Shown piece by piece: positions 38,326 to 51,072 of a DNA stretch of 64,000 nucleotides (positions are counted from its first letter, which is position 1; every line of letters starts with the position of its first letter). The stretch comes from Terfezia claveryi (taxonomy: Eukaryota > Ascomycota > Pezizomycetes > Pezizales > Pezizaceae). Under the pieces are notes generated by a model. That model searched no databases, was not told the DNA's origin, and saw only the letters and a program-made list of their open reading frames with translations. Location of the stretch: assembly GCA_015179025.1 (NCBI GenBank), contig WHUX01000002.1:620001-684000 (forward strand). Reading direction: 5' to 3'. The position numbers and the translations under genes are program-made.

Positions 38326-38960
38326 TCAAGCCTTCCTATGTTTCCTCTTTAACTCCTCATTTTCCATCCTCAACTCATCCAGCCTCGACAATCTCTTCTC
38401 CTTCCCACCTTCTCCCACCTCCTTCTCCATATTTTCCGTAAATCCCAGATTCTTGAATTCATCTACCGCCATCAAATTTCTACAGCCTACACATTAGTCC
38501 AGCTGTTCATGTAACAATAGATATATTGATACTTACTTATCCATTCGACATTTCAGGTAAGCTTTTGCTAGGATCCTGCATTCGGGATCATTGTTCCCGC
38601 GCACTCTTTTGAGGCAGGCGAGATATTCTGTCATCACCGGTTTACATTCACCTATGAACCACACAACGCCCCGGCATCGAAACGTAAGCATGGACAATGG
38701 GATTAGAAATATAGATAGTATTAAATAAAAGTGGGGTATGTGGAGTACATGGAAAGGTGTCTGTGTATCTTGATTCGAATGCAGTGAGGAAAACAGACCG
38801 TCATGATCTAGCGGGAAGCTGCCTCTCTCTGGCCTACAGCTCTATTAGCTCTGTTTGTCGTCGAGAAATTAGAGAGCTGGTGGCCTAAAGGCAAGGTGTA
38901 GGGCACTCACGGGGTCGGAGAGAATGTCAACGCTCCAGGAGGTCGGCCAATTGCACTCAT
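38326..38960 (-). CDS. COX19: Cox19, twin CX9C cytochrome c oxidase assembly protein
   Basis: Four small minus-strand exons (38960-38911, 38833-38799, 38651-38537, 38479-38326) join in phase to 117 codons. The protein starts MSAIGRPPGALTFSPTP and continues with RGSFPLDHDGECKP, a typical Cox19 start. Two CX9C motifs are visible: C-KPVMTEYLA-C and C-RILAKAYLK-C. They are followed by NLMAVDEFKNLGF and a charged tail. Cox19 is an intermembrane-space/cytosol protein imported through Mia40 and needed for copper delivery to cytochrome c oxidase. Exon 2 is only 35 bases and the intron before exon 3 is 147 bases. A CACGTG lies 91 bases upstream of the ATG. The chain is unambiguous in phase and family resemblance. 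Confidence 0.92.
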
Positions 38961-39050
38961 TATCTAACGGTGGTGTGCTATCTCAGGTTCAAGCGCAGGT
39001 CAAATATCAATAAGTACGTCGTCTACTAGTACTTTTCCCGGGCTTTGTAT

Positions 39051-39056
39051 CACGTG
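39051..39056. promoter_or_regulatory. CACGTG E-box upstream of COX19
   Basis: ATCACGTGAC centred at 39053 lies 91 bases before the COX19 ATG. It is the palindromic site bound by Cbf1-type and other bHLH proteins in fungi. A double copy precedes the mitochondrial uS11 gene in this window. Confidence 0.45.
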
Positions 39057-39080
39057 ACTACAGAGCTTACGAGTTAAGAC

Positions 39081-39090
39081 TTCAGGGTAA
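39081..39090 (+). repeat. family B terminus (TTCAGGGTAA)
   Basis: Exact 10-base terminus shared with the complete elements at 10024 and 48902. No partner lies within 100 bases, so it is probably a solo or decayed end. Confidence 0.4.
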
Positions 39091-39978
39091 TCACAGAATC
39101 CAAAGTAACATTAGTCTGGTATCACGCGCTTACTTACAAGTATACATGCACATGTACCAGTTGGCCTCCAGTGCCGAGTCACCAATCCACCGTATAACCT
39201 TACTCCACTCCAAGTCCCCTTCCGGCATATACATTTGTGTATTGTCAGCCGCTATCAGACGGGCTCCCGCCCTACATGGCAACCGCAGACTCCCCATAGA
39301 TTGAAATCTATAGCCAATCTCGTGGCATATGCGAGATCTGCCACACCGTACCCTTCTTTCTAATCCGAAGAGGGATATAATGGTGTAATATTAATATATG
39401 CTATGAGAAACAGTCAACGTACACCGTTTCACTCCAGCTTTCCTTCATAGATGTCGCCATCTATGCTCCCTCTATATTAAATCAACGTTATTTATTTTTG
39501 CAACTTCGCGATAATTATCAATCACACGTTACAAAAGACCGAGAAGCTGCACACAGAAAAGATTCAACATTGACAATCGGCTCTGTAAAACGCAGGTATA
39601 AGCTTTCTATCTTCATGAAAGTGGTAGCCTTGTGCTAAACTGTTGCCTCATCCATCACCCTTCCTGCTTAGAGTTTATTGCCAATGAACTGCATTAACGA
39701 CGAATCATATTTGATTTAACGAAAACCAAACCGAGCCGTCGATTCTGTCAAGAATGTCTCAATGATACAAAAAGCACTTGAATCCTTAGACAGAGTCCCA
39801 ACAAATGAATAAAAGGTCTCGGAGCACCCTGCTGATACAAGGGACGTTCTACAATACGTTTTAGAAGTCTTTGTAAAATGTCGCAATATCAATTTTAAAG
39901 GCCGGGGTATCACAGGTAATCGAATAAGCCTTCCACCAAGCAAAGCAAGGAAAAACAACAGGAGATCCTTTGGAGAGT

Positions 39979-39996
39979 GTTGTGCCAACCAGACTA
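39979..39996 (-). repeat. family A extended terminus
   Basis: GTTGTGCCAACCAGACTA is identical over 18 bases to the right arm of the element at 29213-29262. Confidence 0.55.
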
Positions 39997-41547
39997 CATG
40001 AGATCATGAGGCTAAGTTTCTTATGAGCCATCGCGCATCTAATGGCGTAACGCGGAAGGTCAATTGGCGACGTAACACTTCTGTTCTAGAAGAGATCGAA
40101 GATTCCGCTAACTGAGCGTTAGACAAATTTCCAAGCGAGACGGTACAGTTTAGTTGCAGCGTCAAGTGACGAGAGAACACACATCGTGCAAGACAGGTGA
40201 ATGATATCTAGGTCAAGAACCGGGGAAGTTTCGGTTCTCCCTGCGTACAGAAACCGACTATGACAAAAGAGTCAGGTCATGCTGCATCCTTTCTATCCTT
40301 TTCTTGTTCTGGTGATTTATTGAAATTGGTAGACAATAGAAGTCCGCGGCAGTGATGTCAGGGTAATGGCCATTATTTTGCTTCAGCTCAATTGAACGCG
40401 GAGTTACTGTGATAGCCAACGGAGAGGAGTCATGGTAGAACCCCCAAGTCTTCATAGAAAGTATTGCTGAAAAAGGTATCTCCTGGAAAAGTGCCGCCAT
40501 ATTTACTCGGTAGGTAACAGGTATCAAAAGTCACTAGTTGCTTATGTTGTCTAGGTATATAAAACCGAAAGGGCGAGACTGACTATGAGACTGTGAGCGT
40601 CGTACTTACTACTGCAAGTAGCAGAACTTAGAATATACTCAGAAGTAGGCAGTAACAATCAAGTACTTACTTTAAAGTACTTCTCGTATGTAGTACTCAG
40701 CACTTTTTATTGGCTCCTTGGAGCTGATTTCGTAAACGTGCCGAGCTAGCTTCAAGCATCATATTGGGTGGCCATGGACGGCTCGTATATCTGCCAAACT
40801 ATTCCTAATTGTGTCTTCTTACTTTCTATGTTATCTTTCAGGCTATTACTTTCAACTATCTTGTCACTGGAGTATAACCACTACAGTGCGAACTAATATA
40901 CATATTTTCTGCTCTTTATCTGGCTGCTATATCTTACACTCTCGCCCCCTTGATAAGGTAAAGTACTATAGGTAATAAATCCATCGTGTACCTCGAGAAT
41001 TTCAGCCAAAAGCACTTGAGAGACTACTTATAGTTCACTTCAATAATTTACTGAAAAAAATGCACGCATTTCTTCACCTTTGAATAATCTAAGTTAGGAT
41101 TCGAACGTTTTCTTTAGCTAATGGACGGCTCAATCCATCGAGCAGCCACTCTCCTGTATCTTCAGCTTGAAATTCTCAGAAGGAGTTACCCTGAGTTCAC
41201 TTCGCTTTGCACTTATGATGCACTCACAGGGGCTCAGAGAAATGTATTCACTCAACTCACAACTTGAATCTTCATTCTTATCATGGGTATTTCCTCCGCT
41301 ACTACGGAGCAATATACACGACTCGTTCCACCATTGGGCTCCAAATACAATAGAAAAGAGAAAACTAATATGACTTTGACATGATTGTAACCCACGCCTC
41401 TGTGGCAATAAAAAAAATCAGAGATTCAGATAAATGACTTAACACGGGCATTAGAGCAATGACAAGGAAATTTCTTCCCAACAGGTAAAACAACGCCTAA
41501 AGGGGCCTACAATTAGGCAACATATACGTAGATCACAGAGGAATCTC

Positions 41548-43398
<1,851 letters not shown>

Positions 43399-44221
43399 AT
43401 AATATCCAAGGAATTAAACTGGTGGGAAAGAACACTGAGGACTAGATTCTGGCAAATTGCCCTGCACCAGAGCCAGTTGGAATGTATATATAAGGGAAAT
43501 AGCTTGAGGCCACCGTAAGGGGATGTATTAGCTTCAAGTTTCTCCAGAGCCGGTATCTTGCGGGAAGCTGCCAAACTTAAGGAATTGAGGGTTTTGGCTA
43601 TGCTTGATGTAAGAAGGTCGAAAACACAGTAAAGGGGAGGAGGAGGTGGTGGGCTCCGGGTTTGCACGGAGGAAGGGGGGGGGGGGAGTACCGAGATCAC
43701 GAACTGACTGGCTACGGTCGTGCATGGAGTCGAAGTAACGCTAGCCTCAGGAGTGCATCGTCGGAAACTGAGCTGTTTTAAAGGCCTGCTACGGCTTCCT
43801 GCTGGCTAAACCTGGGAATGTGCTTTGAGAAAGCAGCAGTATTATAGGAAGACATGTAAGTACTGTATATCTGTATACAGTATCTGTATATCTGTATACA
43901 GTATCTGTATATCTGTATATCTGTATATCTGTATATCTGTATATCTGAATATCTGAAACGCGCTCGCTTATAGGGTCGTAGGTAGCGGGCTGTATTAGAA
44001 ATGGTGTGTATGCAAAAGGTATGCAGTAACGATATTGCATTGCATGAGGGTTTGGACGTTGAAAACCCTGGCCCAACCACACTTGGGCAAGCGTGGGATA
44101 AACAATTTTGAACTCAAACCCCCCAATACTCCCAGGCCAGTTTGCCGCATTCATACAGAACCGACCAGGCCTACTTGTCTTGACGAATCCCCTCCAAGCT
44201 TAGAAACACATCTTCTCCAAT
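43399..44221. promoter_or_regulatory. divergent intergenic region COT1-type kinase / eIF3h
   Basis: The two genes are transcribed away from each other across 823 bases, so both promoters lie here. It contains a CTATATATAAG-like TATA sequence near 43484, on the kinase side, a G-run near 43675-43686, and an 8-base minisatellite at 43862-43965. Confidence 0.5.
43862..43965. repeat. 8-bp minisatellite (CTGTATAT)n
   Basis: About 100 bases made of CTGTATAT units, interrupted twice by the perfect palindrome CTGTATACAG. The array lies about 260 bases upstream of the eIF3h start codon. Confidence 0.8.
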
Positions 44222-45568
44222 ATGGCAAACAACAAAACAGCTCCGTACGCTCCCCGAATTTCACCTTTTTCATCGTCCACTGACGCAGATAGGCCCGCTT
44301 TTGAGGCGCCACTTGTCCCACTTAAGGGTGTCAGGGTTGATGCTCTGGTAAGCCCTGCCCCCGCAATATTCAAGCCCTCTCATATTGGGAAGTACTAACA
44401 CAATCCGAGTTACCAGGTCGCATTGAAAATAATAAAGTATTTCAAGTCCCTTTCTATCTCTGCGTTTCTCAGGCCAAGTAATTGACTCTCCGGCCAGGCA
44501 TGCATCAGGAGCATTCCCTTCCATTGTTACCGGACAGCTGTTGGGCATGGAGGTTGAGGGCGTTATCCAAATCACACACTCGTTCCCTTTCCCGGCAGTT
44601 GAGCAGACTCCAACGAATGATTTCGGGGACAACAATACCTCAAACACCGCGATTCTCGCCCCCCGCTCAAAGTCTAATGCTTGGTACCAGTCGGAGATGA
44701 TGAAATGCTTGCGGGAGATTAATGTCGACTCAAATGTCATGGGATGGTATCAAAGCACGAACTTGGGCAACTTTGTAACGAAGGAGTTGGTGGAGAATCA
44801 GTATTACTACCAGAGCTCAACTCAGTTGAACGAGAGAACAGTGGCATTGGTTTATGATGCAGCGAGGAGCACACAGGGTGCTCTATCAATAAGAGCTTTC
44901 AGGCTAACGTCACAGTTGATGAATGCCATGAAGGACGGAAAATTCACAACCGAGAGGTGAGTATCCTCCATTATATTGTTCCCATTCAAAAATCTGACAT
45001 AATGTGCTTCACCAGCCTCCAAAAATACAGTCTCACATACAAAGAACTATTCCAGGAACTTCCAGTAACAATTCACAATTCACACCTTGTCAACTCTCTT
45101 CTTCACCAGCTCTCCAGTTCACCATCCACTCTCCCATCTTTCACCTCCTCGCTTCGCCAAAGCACTCTTCCACCACCACTTTTCCCGAACTACGACTCGC
45201 TTGACCTTTCTATTGATCCTTTCTTAGAAAAGAACTGCGACCTTCTCCTAGACTCCATCGAAACTCACTACACCGAGCTTAACAATGCACAATACTACCA
45301 GCGACAACTTGCTCGTGAGCAAGCAAAGATCACCGCTTGGCAGCAAAAGAGGAAGGCCGAAAACATCAATCGGACAGCTCTCAAGCAGTCACCATTGCCA
45401 GAGGATGAGTGGCAGAAGCTGTTCAAGCTACCACAGGAGCCTAGCAGGCTTGAGGCGTTGTTGAACTCTCGACAAATTGAGCAATATGCTAAACAGGTGG
45501 ACGGCTTTACTGCAGCTGTGACAGCGAAAATGTTTGCTGTGAACGGGGGGCTTGCCAAGACAGAATAG
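44222..45568 (+). CDS. eIF3h: eukaryotic translation initiation factor 3 subunit H
   Basis: Four exons (44222-44347, 44417-44436, 44498-44956, 45016-45568) join in phase to 385 codons. Exon 2 is only 20 bases. The joined N-terminus reads VRVDALVALKIIKHASGAFP, then [21 protein letters not shown], the MPN domain of eIF3h. [20 protein letters not shown] follows where an active JAMM protease would have its His-x-His motif, so it is an MPN-minus, non-catalytic subunit. The C-terminal half carries [20 protein letters not shown] and [20 protein letters not shown], highly typical of the fungal protein. eIF3h is part of the eIF3 scaffold on the 40S subunit and is present in filamentous fungi although absent from budding yeast. 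Confidence 0.95.
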
Positions 45569-46052
45569 CTGGTATGATGGGGTATGGGGTATGGGGTATA
45601 GGGGAGGGCTTGAGTGGGGGTTGCGGGCCAAAGAGTCGTTCAATCCTCCAACTATTGGACAAGCTCAGGGTGGTAATAATGTGGGTCTTATGAGACGTGA
45701 TGCTTTGTCTGATTATGGGGACAATTCATGCTTTTCAGGGATATGGTACATAGTTGGGTCTTCATCTTTCTTCGTATTTTTCGTTTGTTGGGAAAAGCGC
45801 GTTCCTCTTCAGTCTCATCGGTGGACCATTGCCTTTCAAGCTTTCTGGCTTACATAGCAGGCGAACAGTCGGACACTATACCTCATAAATGCACCATTTC
45901 CTCATTGACCCAGAATTCTTGATGTTATTTGTAGATATTTTATTTAGTTTCAAAATTTTGGCTTTCTCACGTGACACGTGTTCAACTTCTTGGCCCAAAA
46001 GTCCTTACGGATGTCCTAGTCCCCATCCCACCTACCACGGCTACTCTCCAAC
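45569..46052. other. eIF3h 3' / uS11m 5' spacer
   Basis: A 484-base spacer between two plus-strand genes. The last 90 bases hold two overlapping CACGTG boxes. No gene is supported. Confidence 0.5.
45968..45980. promoter_or_regulatory. double CACGTG E-box upstream of mitochondrial uS11
   Basis: CACGTGACACGTG at 45968-45980 contains two CACGTG boxes, ending 72 bases before the ATG. The same box precedes COX19, the other gene here with a mitochondrial product. Confidence 0.5.
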
Positions 46053-46729
46053 ATGGCGTGCGCACCTACAGTCCGTACAATTTTCATCCCAGTATCACGG
46101 CACAGTGCCAGCACTACCTCTCCCCGCTTGATTGTCTCATCAACAAGATCATTCCACACCTCTCGATGGACATTAAACAGCTTCAATGACATCCTTAGCA
46201 AGTCCAAGATCCCGGCGGGAAACGTTACAGAAGGAGGAGACGTACTTCGAGAATTCGACAACATTTTCACACAAAGCTTTAGTCCACACGAGTCATCGAA
46301 GGACCTGTATCATCTGCACATCTACTCTACAAAGCATAATACCCACATCACATTTACGGATCCGAAAAAGAACCCAATTATATCCGTGAGCGCGGGGAAT
46401 CTTGGGTTCAAGAAGGCACAGAGGGGGACGTATGATGCGGCGTATCAGCTTGCGAGTCATGTTTTCGCAAAGTTGGAGGAGAAGCCTATTAGACCGAAGG
46501 CGTTGGAGGTTGTGCTGAGGGACTTTGGGGAGGGGCGGGAGGCGGTGGTGAAGGCGCTGTTGGGGACCGAGGGGAGAAATTTGAAGGGGGCGATTACGAG
46601 GGTGACGGATGCGACGAGGTTGAAGTTCGGTGGGACGAGGAGCAAGGCGCCTAGGAGATTGGTGGGTGAACTATTCTACTTGGTTGCTTGTGACATTGGA
46701 GGACTGACATCGCCTGGCTTTAGGGTTAA
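46053..46729 (+). CDS. MRPS18: mitochondrial small-subunit ribosomal protein uS11m
   Basis: One long exon (46053-46661) and a 6-base terminal coding exon (46724-46729, GGT TAA) give 204 codons. The Arg/Ser-rich start with RSFHTSRWTL fits a mitochondrial targeting peptide. The body shows the uS11 fold: LYHLHIYSTKHNTHITFTD, then ISVSAGNLGFKKAQRGTYDA and GRNLKGAITRVTDATRLKFG. Splicing a 62-base intron (GTGGGT..TTTAG) makes the ending KAPRRLG, matching fungal mitochondrial uS11. Reading through would add about 80 unrelated residues. The protein belongs to the mitoribosome small subunit (yeast name Mrps18). The 3' part of the exon is G-rich. Confidence 0.9.
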
Positions 46730-47251
46730 ATGCTGGGGTCTTTTGGAGATGGGGCGGGGCTGGGAGTTTGCTATACGTATGCGACTGGATTTAGTGGCGC
46801 AATGGGGATGCGGGGCAGCAAATGCGTGTGCGGGGTTTGGGGGCATGGAGGGAGGGTTTGTGCACTGTATTGCGGCGCGTAGAGTTGAATATATGTATGT
46901 CGTGTAGATTGTTTTCCTTACAAACTTACTGGCTCCCGCAACATTTATGCGTGATTGGCCGCTGCATATGCAGCATGCAGGGACCAGTGGAACCAGAGCG
47001 GAACTTGACTGCATTAATTAATGTTCGAACCTTCCCACCACCGAAACATATCTCAACAATCCCCCCACGAAGCACACAGCTCCACCTCCTCCACTCCAGA
47101 TCACTGTCGTACAGGTACAACCAAACTAGTCGTGCAGTATATATAAAGACAGTACTTCTTTCTACCGACCACTACGGATTTCACCTCTTCCCCCGGCATC
47201 AGGAACCACCACACTACCACACTACCACATAATCCAAACCTAGCCTTCACC
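46730..47251. other. uS11m 3' / zinc-finger gene 5' spacer
   Basis: A 522-base spacer between two plus-strand genes. A TATATATAAAG box lies at 47139-47149. The long G-rich open frame continuing from the uS11m exon is most likely intron and 3' sequence. Confidence 0.5.
47139..47149 (+). promoter_or_regulatory. TATA box before the Iec1-like gene
   Basis: TATATATAAAG lies 103 bases upstream of the ATG at 47252 and is followed by a C/T- and C/A-rich leader, a normal arrangement for a fungal core promoter. Confidence 0.5.
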
Positions 47252-48663
47252 ATGGCCTTCTCCCCACAATCCTCCCTCTCCTCCGCCGACTCTGACATCG
47301 AAGCCCCCCTCCTCGCCCTCCCTCAACAGGTACAAAACGCGCCGCATCCATCGCCTTCTCCGATCACTCTCCCACTTCCACCCACCACCCCCGCCGTCGA
47401 CCACCACCACCCCAACCTGGAAATCAGCCCAACTTCCACGACTATTACGACCACCACCATATTCACCAACACGCTACATCCCTCTCTGAAATCTCCTCAG
47501 ACACATCCGGGTCTGTCCCTGGCTCCCCCAGAGACCATCATAACGACGATGGAGAGTTCGCAGAGCAAGTTACCGTGTGTAGATGGGCAGGATGTAATGC
47601 CGATTTGGGGAATATGGATGACTTGGTGAAACATATCCACGATGACCATATCGGTTCCAGGAAAGCCAAGTACGCCTGTGAATGGGATGATTGTTCGAGG
47701 AAGGGCATGACACATGCGAGTGGGTATGCGTTGAGAGCTCATATGAGGAGTCATACGAGAGAAAAGCCATTCTACTGCACCCTGCCTGGTATTTGATTTC
47801 CCTTTCAAAGAACTTCCTGTGGAATCGAATTGGACTAACCCGGAGCCTTAGAATGTGACCGCTCGTTCACCCGTTCCGATGCTCTCGCTAAGCACATGCG
47901 CACCGTCCACGAAACTGAAGCCCTTCGCCCCTCAGACCCAATCCCAAAATCCCACCCTAACCATCCCCAGAACATTGCAAATACAGCTTATGCAGATGCC
48001 CTCTTCCGGCGGCAGAGCAAAGCTATTAATACTAACTCCAACGGCGATGGTAGTTTCCGAGTCATGCAGCTCAGCACCCCTGCTACTCACTCTTCATCGC
48101 TCAATGGCCATCTTTCAATTAAACCTACAATCTCCACCGCCAACATCGTCACAAAACAGGAATCTGATTCCGATGCAGAAAACGACCTGAGCAAAATAAA
48201 GCCAAACCGAAAATCATACTACCTCTCCACTGACCCCTTCTCCCCTGAAGACGAAACCCACCGCCCTCCGCGCGAACTATATAAATACCTAAAACAAAAG
48301 CTGAAATGGGCGCAAGCCGCTAACGACGATCTACAGAGGGAATTGGAGATGTATACCAAGCGCCGGAGAGAGGCGTGGGTGAAGAAGGAGTTGCTTCTTG
48401 AGAGGTGTGTGAAGATGGAGTTGGGGCAGGATATTGGTGCAGTTAGCATATTCTGGGAGAAGGGCAAGACGGTGAGAGGTGCTGGTGGTGTTGGGCCGGA
48501 GGATGAAGAGATGAAGGGGGTGGATGATGAAGATGATGAGGGGGAGAAAGGTGGGGTTGTGGTGGTGAGGAATGGTGGGGGGGAAGAGGAGGAGGTTGAA
48601 GAGGGGGATGAGGACGGTGATGGCGAAGTGGGGGAGGATGAATATGCGACGGAGGAGGAATAA
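47252..48663 (+). CDS. C2H2 zinc-finger protein, Iec1-like (INO80 complex subunit 1 type)
   Basis: Three exons (47252-47329, 47428-47788, 47852-48663) join in phase to 416 codons. Three C2H2 fingers lie near residues 77-100, 107-136 and 140-170. Finger 1 is C77-x4-C82-x12-H95-x4-H100; finger 2 includes CEWDDCSRKGMTHASGYALR; finger 3 includes ECDRSFTRSDALAKHMRTVH. Finger 3 runs into ETEALRPSDPIPK. This order is that of fungal proteins related to S. pombe Iec1, a zinc-finger subunit of the INO80 chromatin remodeller. A conserved-looking block PPRELYKYLKQKLKWAQAAN lies near residue 290. The tail is extremely acidic (Asp/Glu/Gly from G-rich DNA). The third intron phase splits the linker into finger 3. 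A role in INO80 is inferred from family resemblance; a free transcription factor cannot be excluded. Confidence 0.8.
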
Positions 48664-49428
48664 ATCCTTGCCCGACTTTCCTAATCTCTGTGGCTGGTTT
48701 TTACCCTTTTTTATTGGGGAGGGGGGAAGCGGGTGGCAATTCTACTCTCCTGAAATAAACAAACGGGCGCGAGGGCTGTGCTCCATAATTATCGACAAAA
48801 ATCACACCCCCTACCTTCTGCCGGCATTCAAAAAAGTTCTTCACCCTTCACCTGCCATCCTACCACATCTTTATAATTTTCCCTTACTGTGGTCATGGAG
48901 TTTCAGGGTAAAGCTGGAGTTATATCAATTACCCTGAACTCTCATTGTTTCTTTTCTTTTCCATTTTCATTGTTTACTATGACTTTATTAATAAATTCGG
49001 GTTCGGAGTATGTTGTTTTTCAGTTGCGTTGGTTTCTTTGTTCTTTTTAAAGTGGTCTTCGTAGTAAATAGCGTGGATGGTACATAAAATCTAGGTGCAA
49101 TCAATGTTCTTTTTTTAAACTCTTAAACTCAATACTCGTACTCGAACTATCTAGTCCATGACGAGGGACCGCATCCCGATATCTCGGAAGATTTCCAGGG
49201 CAGGTCCCTGCCCGTATAATTGATGTGATTCTTCAATTAAATACATTTGGCAGAAGAGAGACTTCACATACGGTAAAGAATTAATACAGTAGGATAGAAC
49301 TACTAAAGGATAAAGTATCAATTACTCTCAAATGCAGCCAAACCTTAAATGTAAAGCATGAACCCAACAAACATAACTAGAATATATATACAATACTGCA
49401 ATCCTCCCATCCACTAGTAACAATCTAC
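48664..49428. other. convergent 3' region, Iec1-like gene / GPN1
   Basis: Both flanking genes end here. An AAATAAA polyadenylation-like signal lies at 48753-48759, about 90 bases after the plus-strand stop, and a complete family B element at 48902-48938. No gene is supported. A remaining terminal exon of GPN1 could lie in the right part. Confidence 0.5.
48902..48938. repeat. family B miniature inverted-repeat element
   Basis: A 37-base element with perfect 10-base inverted ends TTCAGGGTAA and TTACCCTGAA, the same ends as the 56-base element at 10024-10079. It sits 240 bases past the zinc-finger gene stop, in probable 3' untranslated or intergenic DNA. Confidence 0.6.
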
Positions 49429-50819
49429 TTACCTATTCGCCATCAAGTAACTTACAAAACTCTCTTCGTCCAGCGTATTTTGTCCCTGGGGACCCTTCTT
49501 CCCTCTGTCTTCCGCCAATGCCTGTTGATACCTCGCCTGTAATCCTTCTTCGTCCCCTAATTTTCTAGGTTCCTCATCTTCATCTCTCTCAATCATCTCC
49601 CCACCTTCCTCATCACTATCACCTTCCTCATCACTATCTAAATCACTAAGTACATCTACCTGTACCGGTTCCAGTTTTGACGCTCCGCTCTCACTTGGCC
49701 CACCAGATGTTTGCACACCCTGCATATCCTTCATCAACTTATCCAGCTCCTTCTGCTGCTTCGACACTTTCTCCTCCTCCCTTTTCTTTCTCATCTTCTC
49801 AAGCTCAGGTCTATACTCGGATTCATACTCCACCACCTTCTCCTGTACCGCCGCCAAAAAGTCATCGATCCCTGTTCCAGCCATAGCACTAACGCCTACG
49901 AGACTTAAATGCTTGTAAAACTCCTCGAGCATCAAGCTCATGGAGTTTAATAGATTCCCCATGTATCCGTTCCCACCGCCACCTCCTTGGCGGAGTTCAT
50001 CATCTTCGCCTTTCCGTAAGGTGGCTTGGAAGGCTTCAAAGTCGGTCATCCATTCATGCGCGAAGTCATGTGATTGTATGTCAGTTTTGTTGAAGACGAG
50101 GATCATGGGGAGCTTGGTTTTGTAGAGTATGGAGCATGCGTAGAGCATGTTGGCCATGAAGGTAGTGGGGGATGTGGTGCGCGGAGTATCGATGATGTAG
50201 GCGATTACGGTGGGAAAGGTGGAGGCTAGAGCATCGGTGATGATGGTACCGGATGCAGACCTGGAGGGATATTAGTTTGGGGACGCTGTTCACTGAATTG
50301 GGGGGAACGGACCAGACGAAACATTCAATCTGCCCTGGTGTATCGACCAGCAAGCTCGTTATACTCTGGGCACGCTGTTCTAAAATCCCAATCACCTGGT
50401 CGATCTTTGTAGCAAATAGGTTCAGACATGTCATGATCGCGCCGTTCGGGCCAAGGTTGTATCTTTATCTCGCCAGAAAGCCAGCATCAGCTCTAGCTAT
50501 GTAAAGAGAATGAAGCCGGACTTGGACGTACTGCTTCATGACTTCTTTGTAATCTACGGAATCCCGAATGTCGATGTTGCGATCGAATGGGACGTGCTTG
50601 ACGGCGGGGTCGAGATTGATGATGTAGGGTGGTTTCTTTTGGGCATGGAGATGAGCATTCAGTCGTTGCATGAAAGTTGTCTTGCCGGATCCTACAAGTA
50701 TGATGAGGTCAGTTAGATAGACGTGGTTGAAGCTCTGGTGGGGTGAGGAAAGGAATGAGTATACCTGCCATGCCGATGCAGATGACGGCTGTGGGGAGAG
50801 TAATCGTAGCTGCAGCCAT
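49429..50819 (-). CDS. GPN1: GPN-loop GTPase 1 (Npa3)
   Basis: Four minus-strand exons (50819-50765, 50691-50532, 50462-50313, 50260-49429) join in phase to 398 codons. The first splice creates the P-loop [14 protein letters not shown]. Exon 3 starts with [19 protein letters not shown], holding the signature Gly-Pro-Asn loop. [15 protein letters not shown] is the G3 region, FNKTDI the G4 motif and SAMAGTG the G5 region. The tail is a charged coiled coil followed by Asp/Glu clusters and ends [16 protein letters not shown]1/Npa3 acts with its paralogue in assembly and nuclear import of RNA polymerase II. A strong donor (AG|GTAAGT) overlaps the stop codon at 49429-49431, so a short extra exon is possible. 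Start is the ATG giving [18 protein letters not shown]. Confidence 0.93.
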
Positions 50820-51072
50820 AGTAAACCAAATATTGTGTATAGAAAATATAAAGGCACTTCTAGATGGGTTAATCACAAGTCTTCACTGGTATGATATAAT
50901 GCTTTGGCGGAGATGGATATAGGATAACTGGTGGGTTCGTAGGGGTGCTTAGTCAGTCAGTTGTATTGTATTATGCGATGATGTCGAGGTAGAACTTCTC
51001 GCAACGTGGTGGAATTCCGCAATTGGTCAACAAACAACGACTTTTACAATAAATACATTAATAGAGACCAAG
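50820..51072. promoter_or_regulatory. bidirectional promoter region GPN1 / CWF19
   Basis: Only 253 bases separate the start codons of two divergent genes, so they share or abut promoters. No clear TATA box was seen; short GT/TG-rich stretches are present. Confidence 0.5.

Larger units (their letters stand above)
38961..41547. other. intergenic gap with element termini
   Basis: No supported gene. It holds a CACGTG site near COX19, a family B terminus at 39081-39090, a variant family A end (TTAGTCTGGTA) at 39111, the exact family A end at 39979-39996, and a possible pair of family B-like ends (TCAGGGTAAT at 40358, GTTACCCTGAG at 41185) about 840 bases apart. AGTACTT repeats occur near 40610-40700. 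Open frames at 39716-39988, 40258-40527 and 41130-41408 (minus) are unrecognised. Confidence 0.5.
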
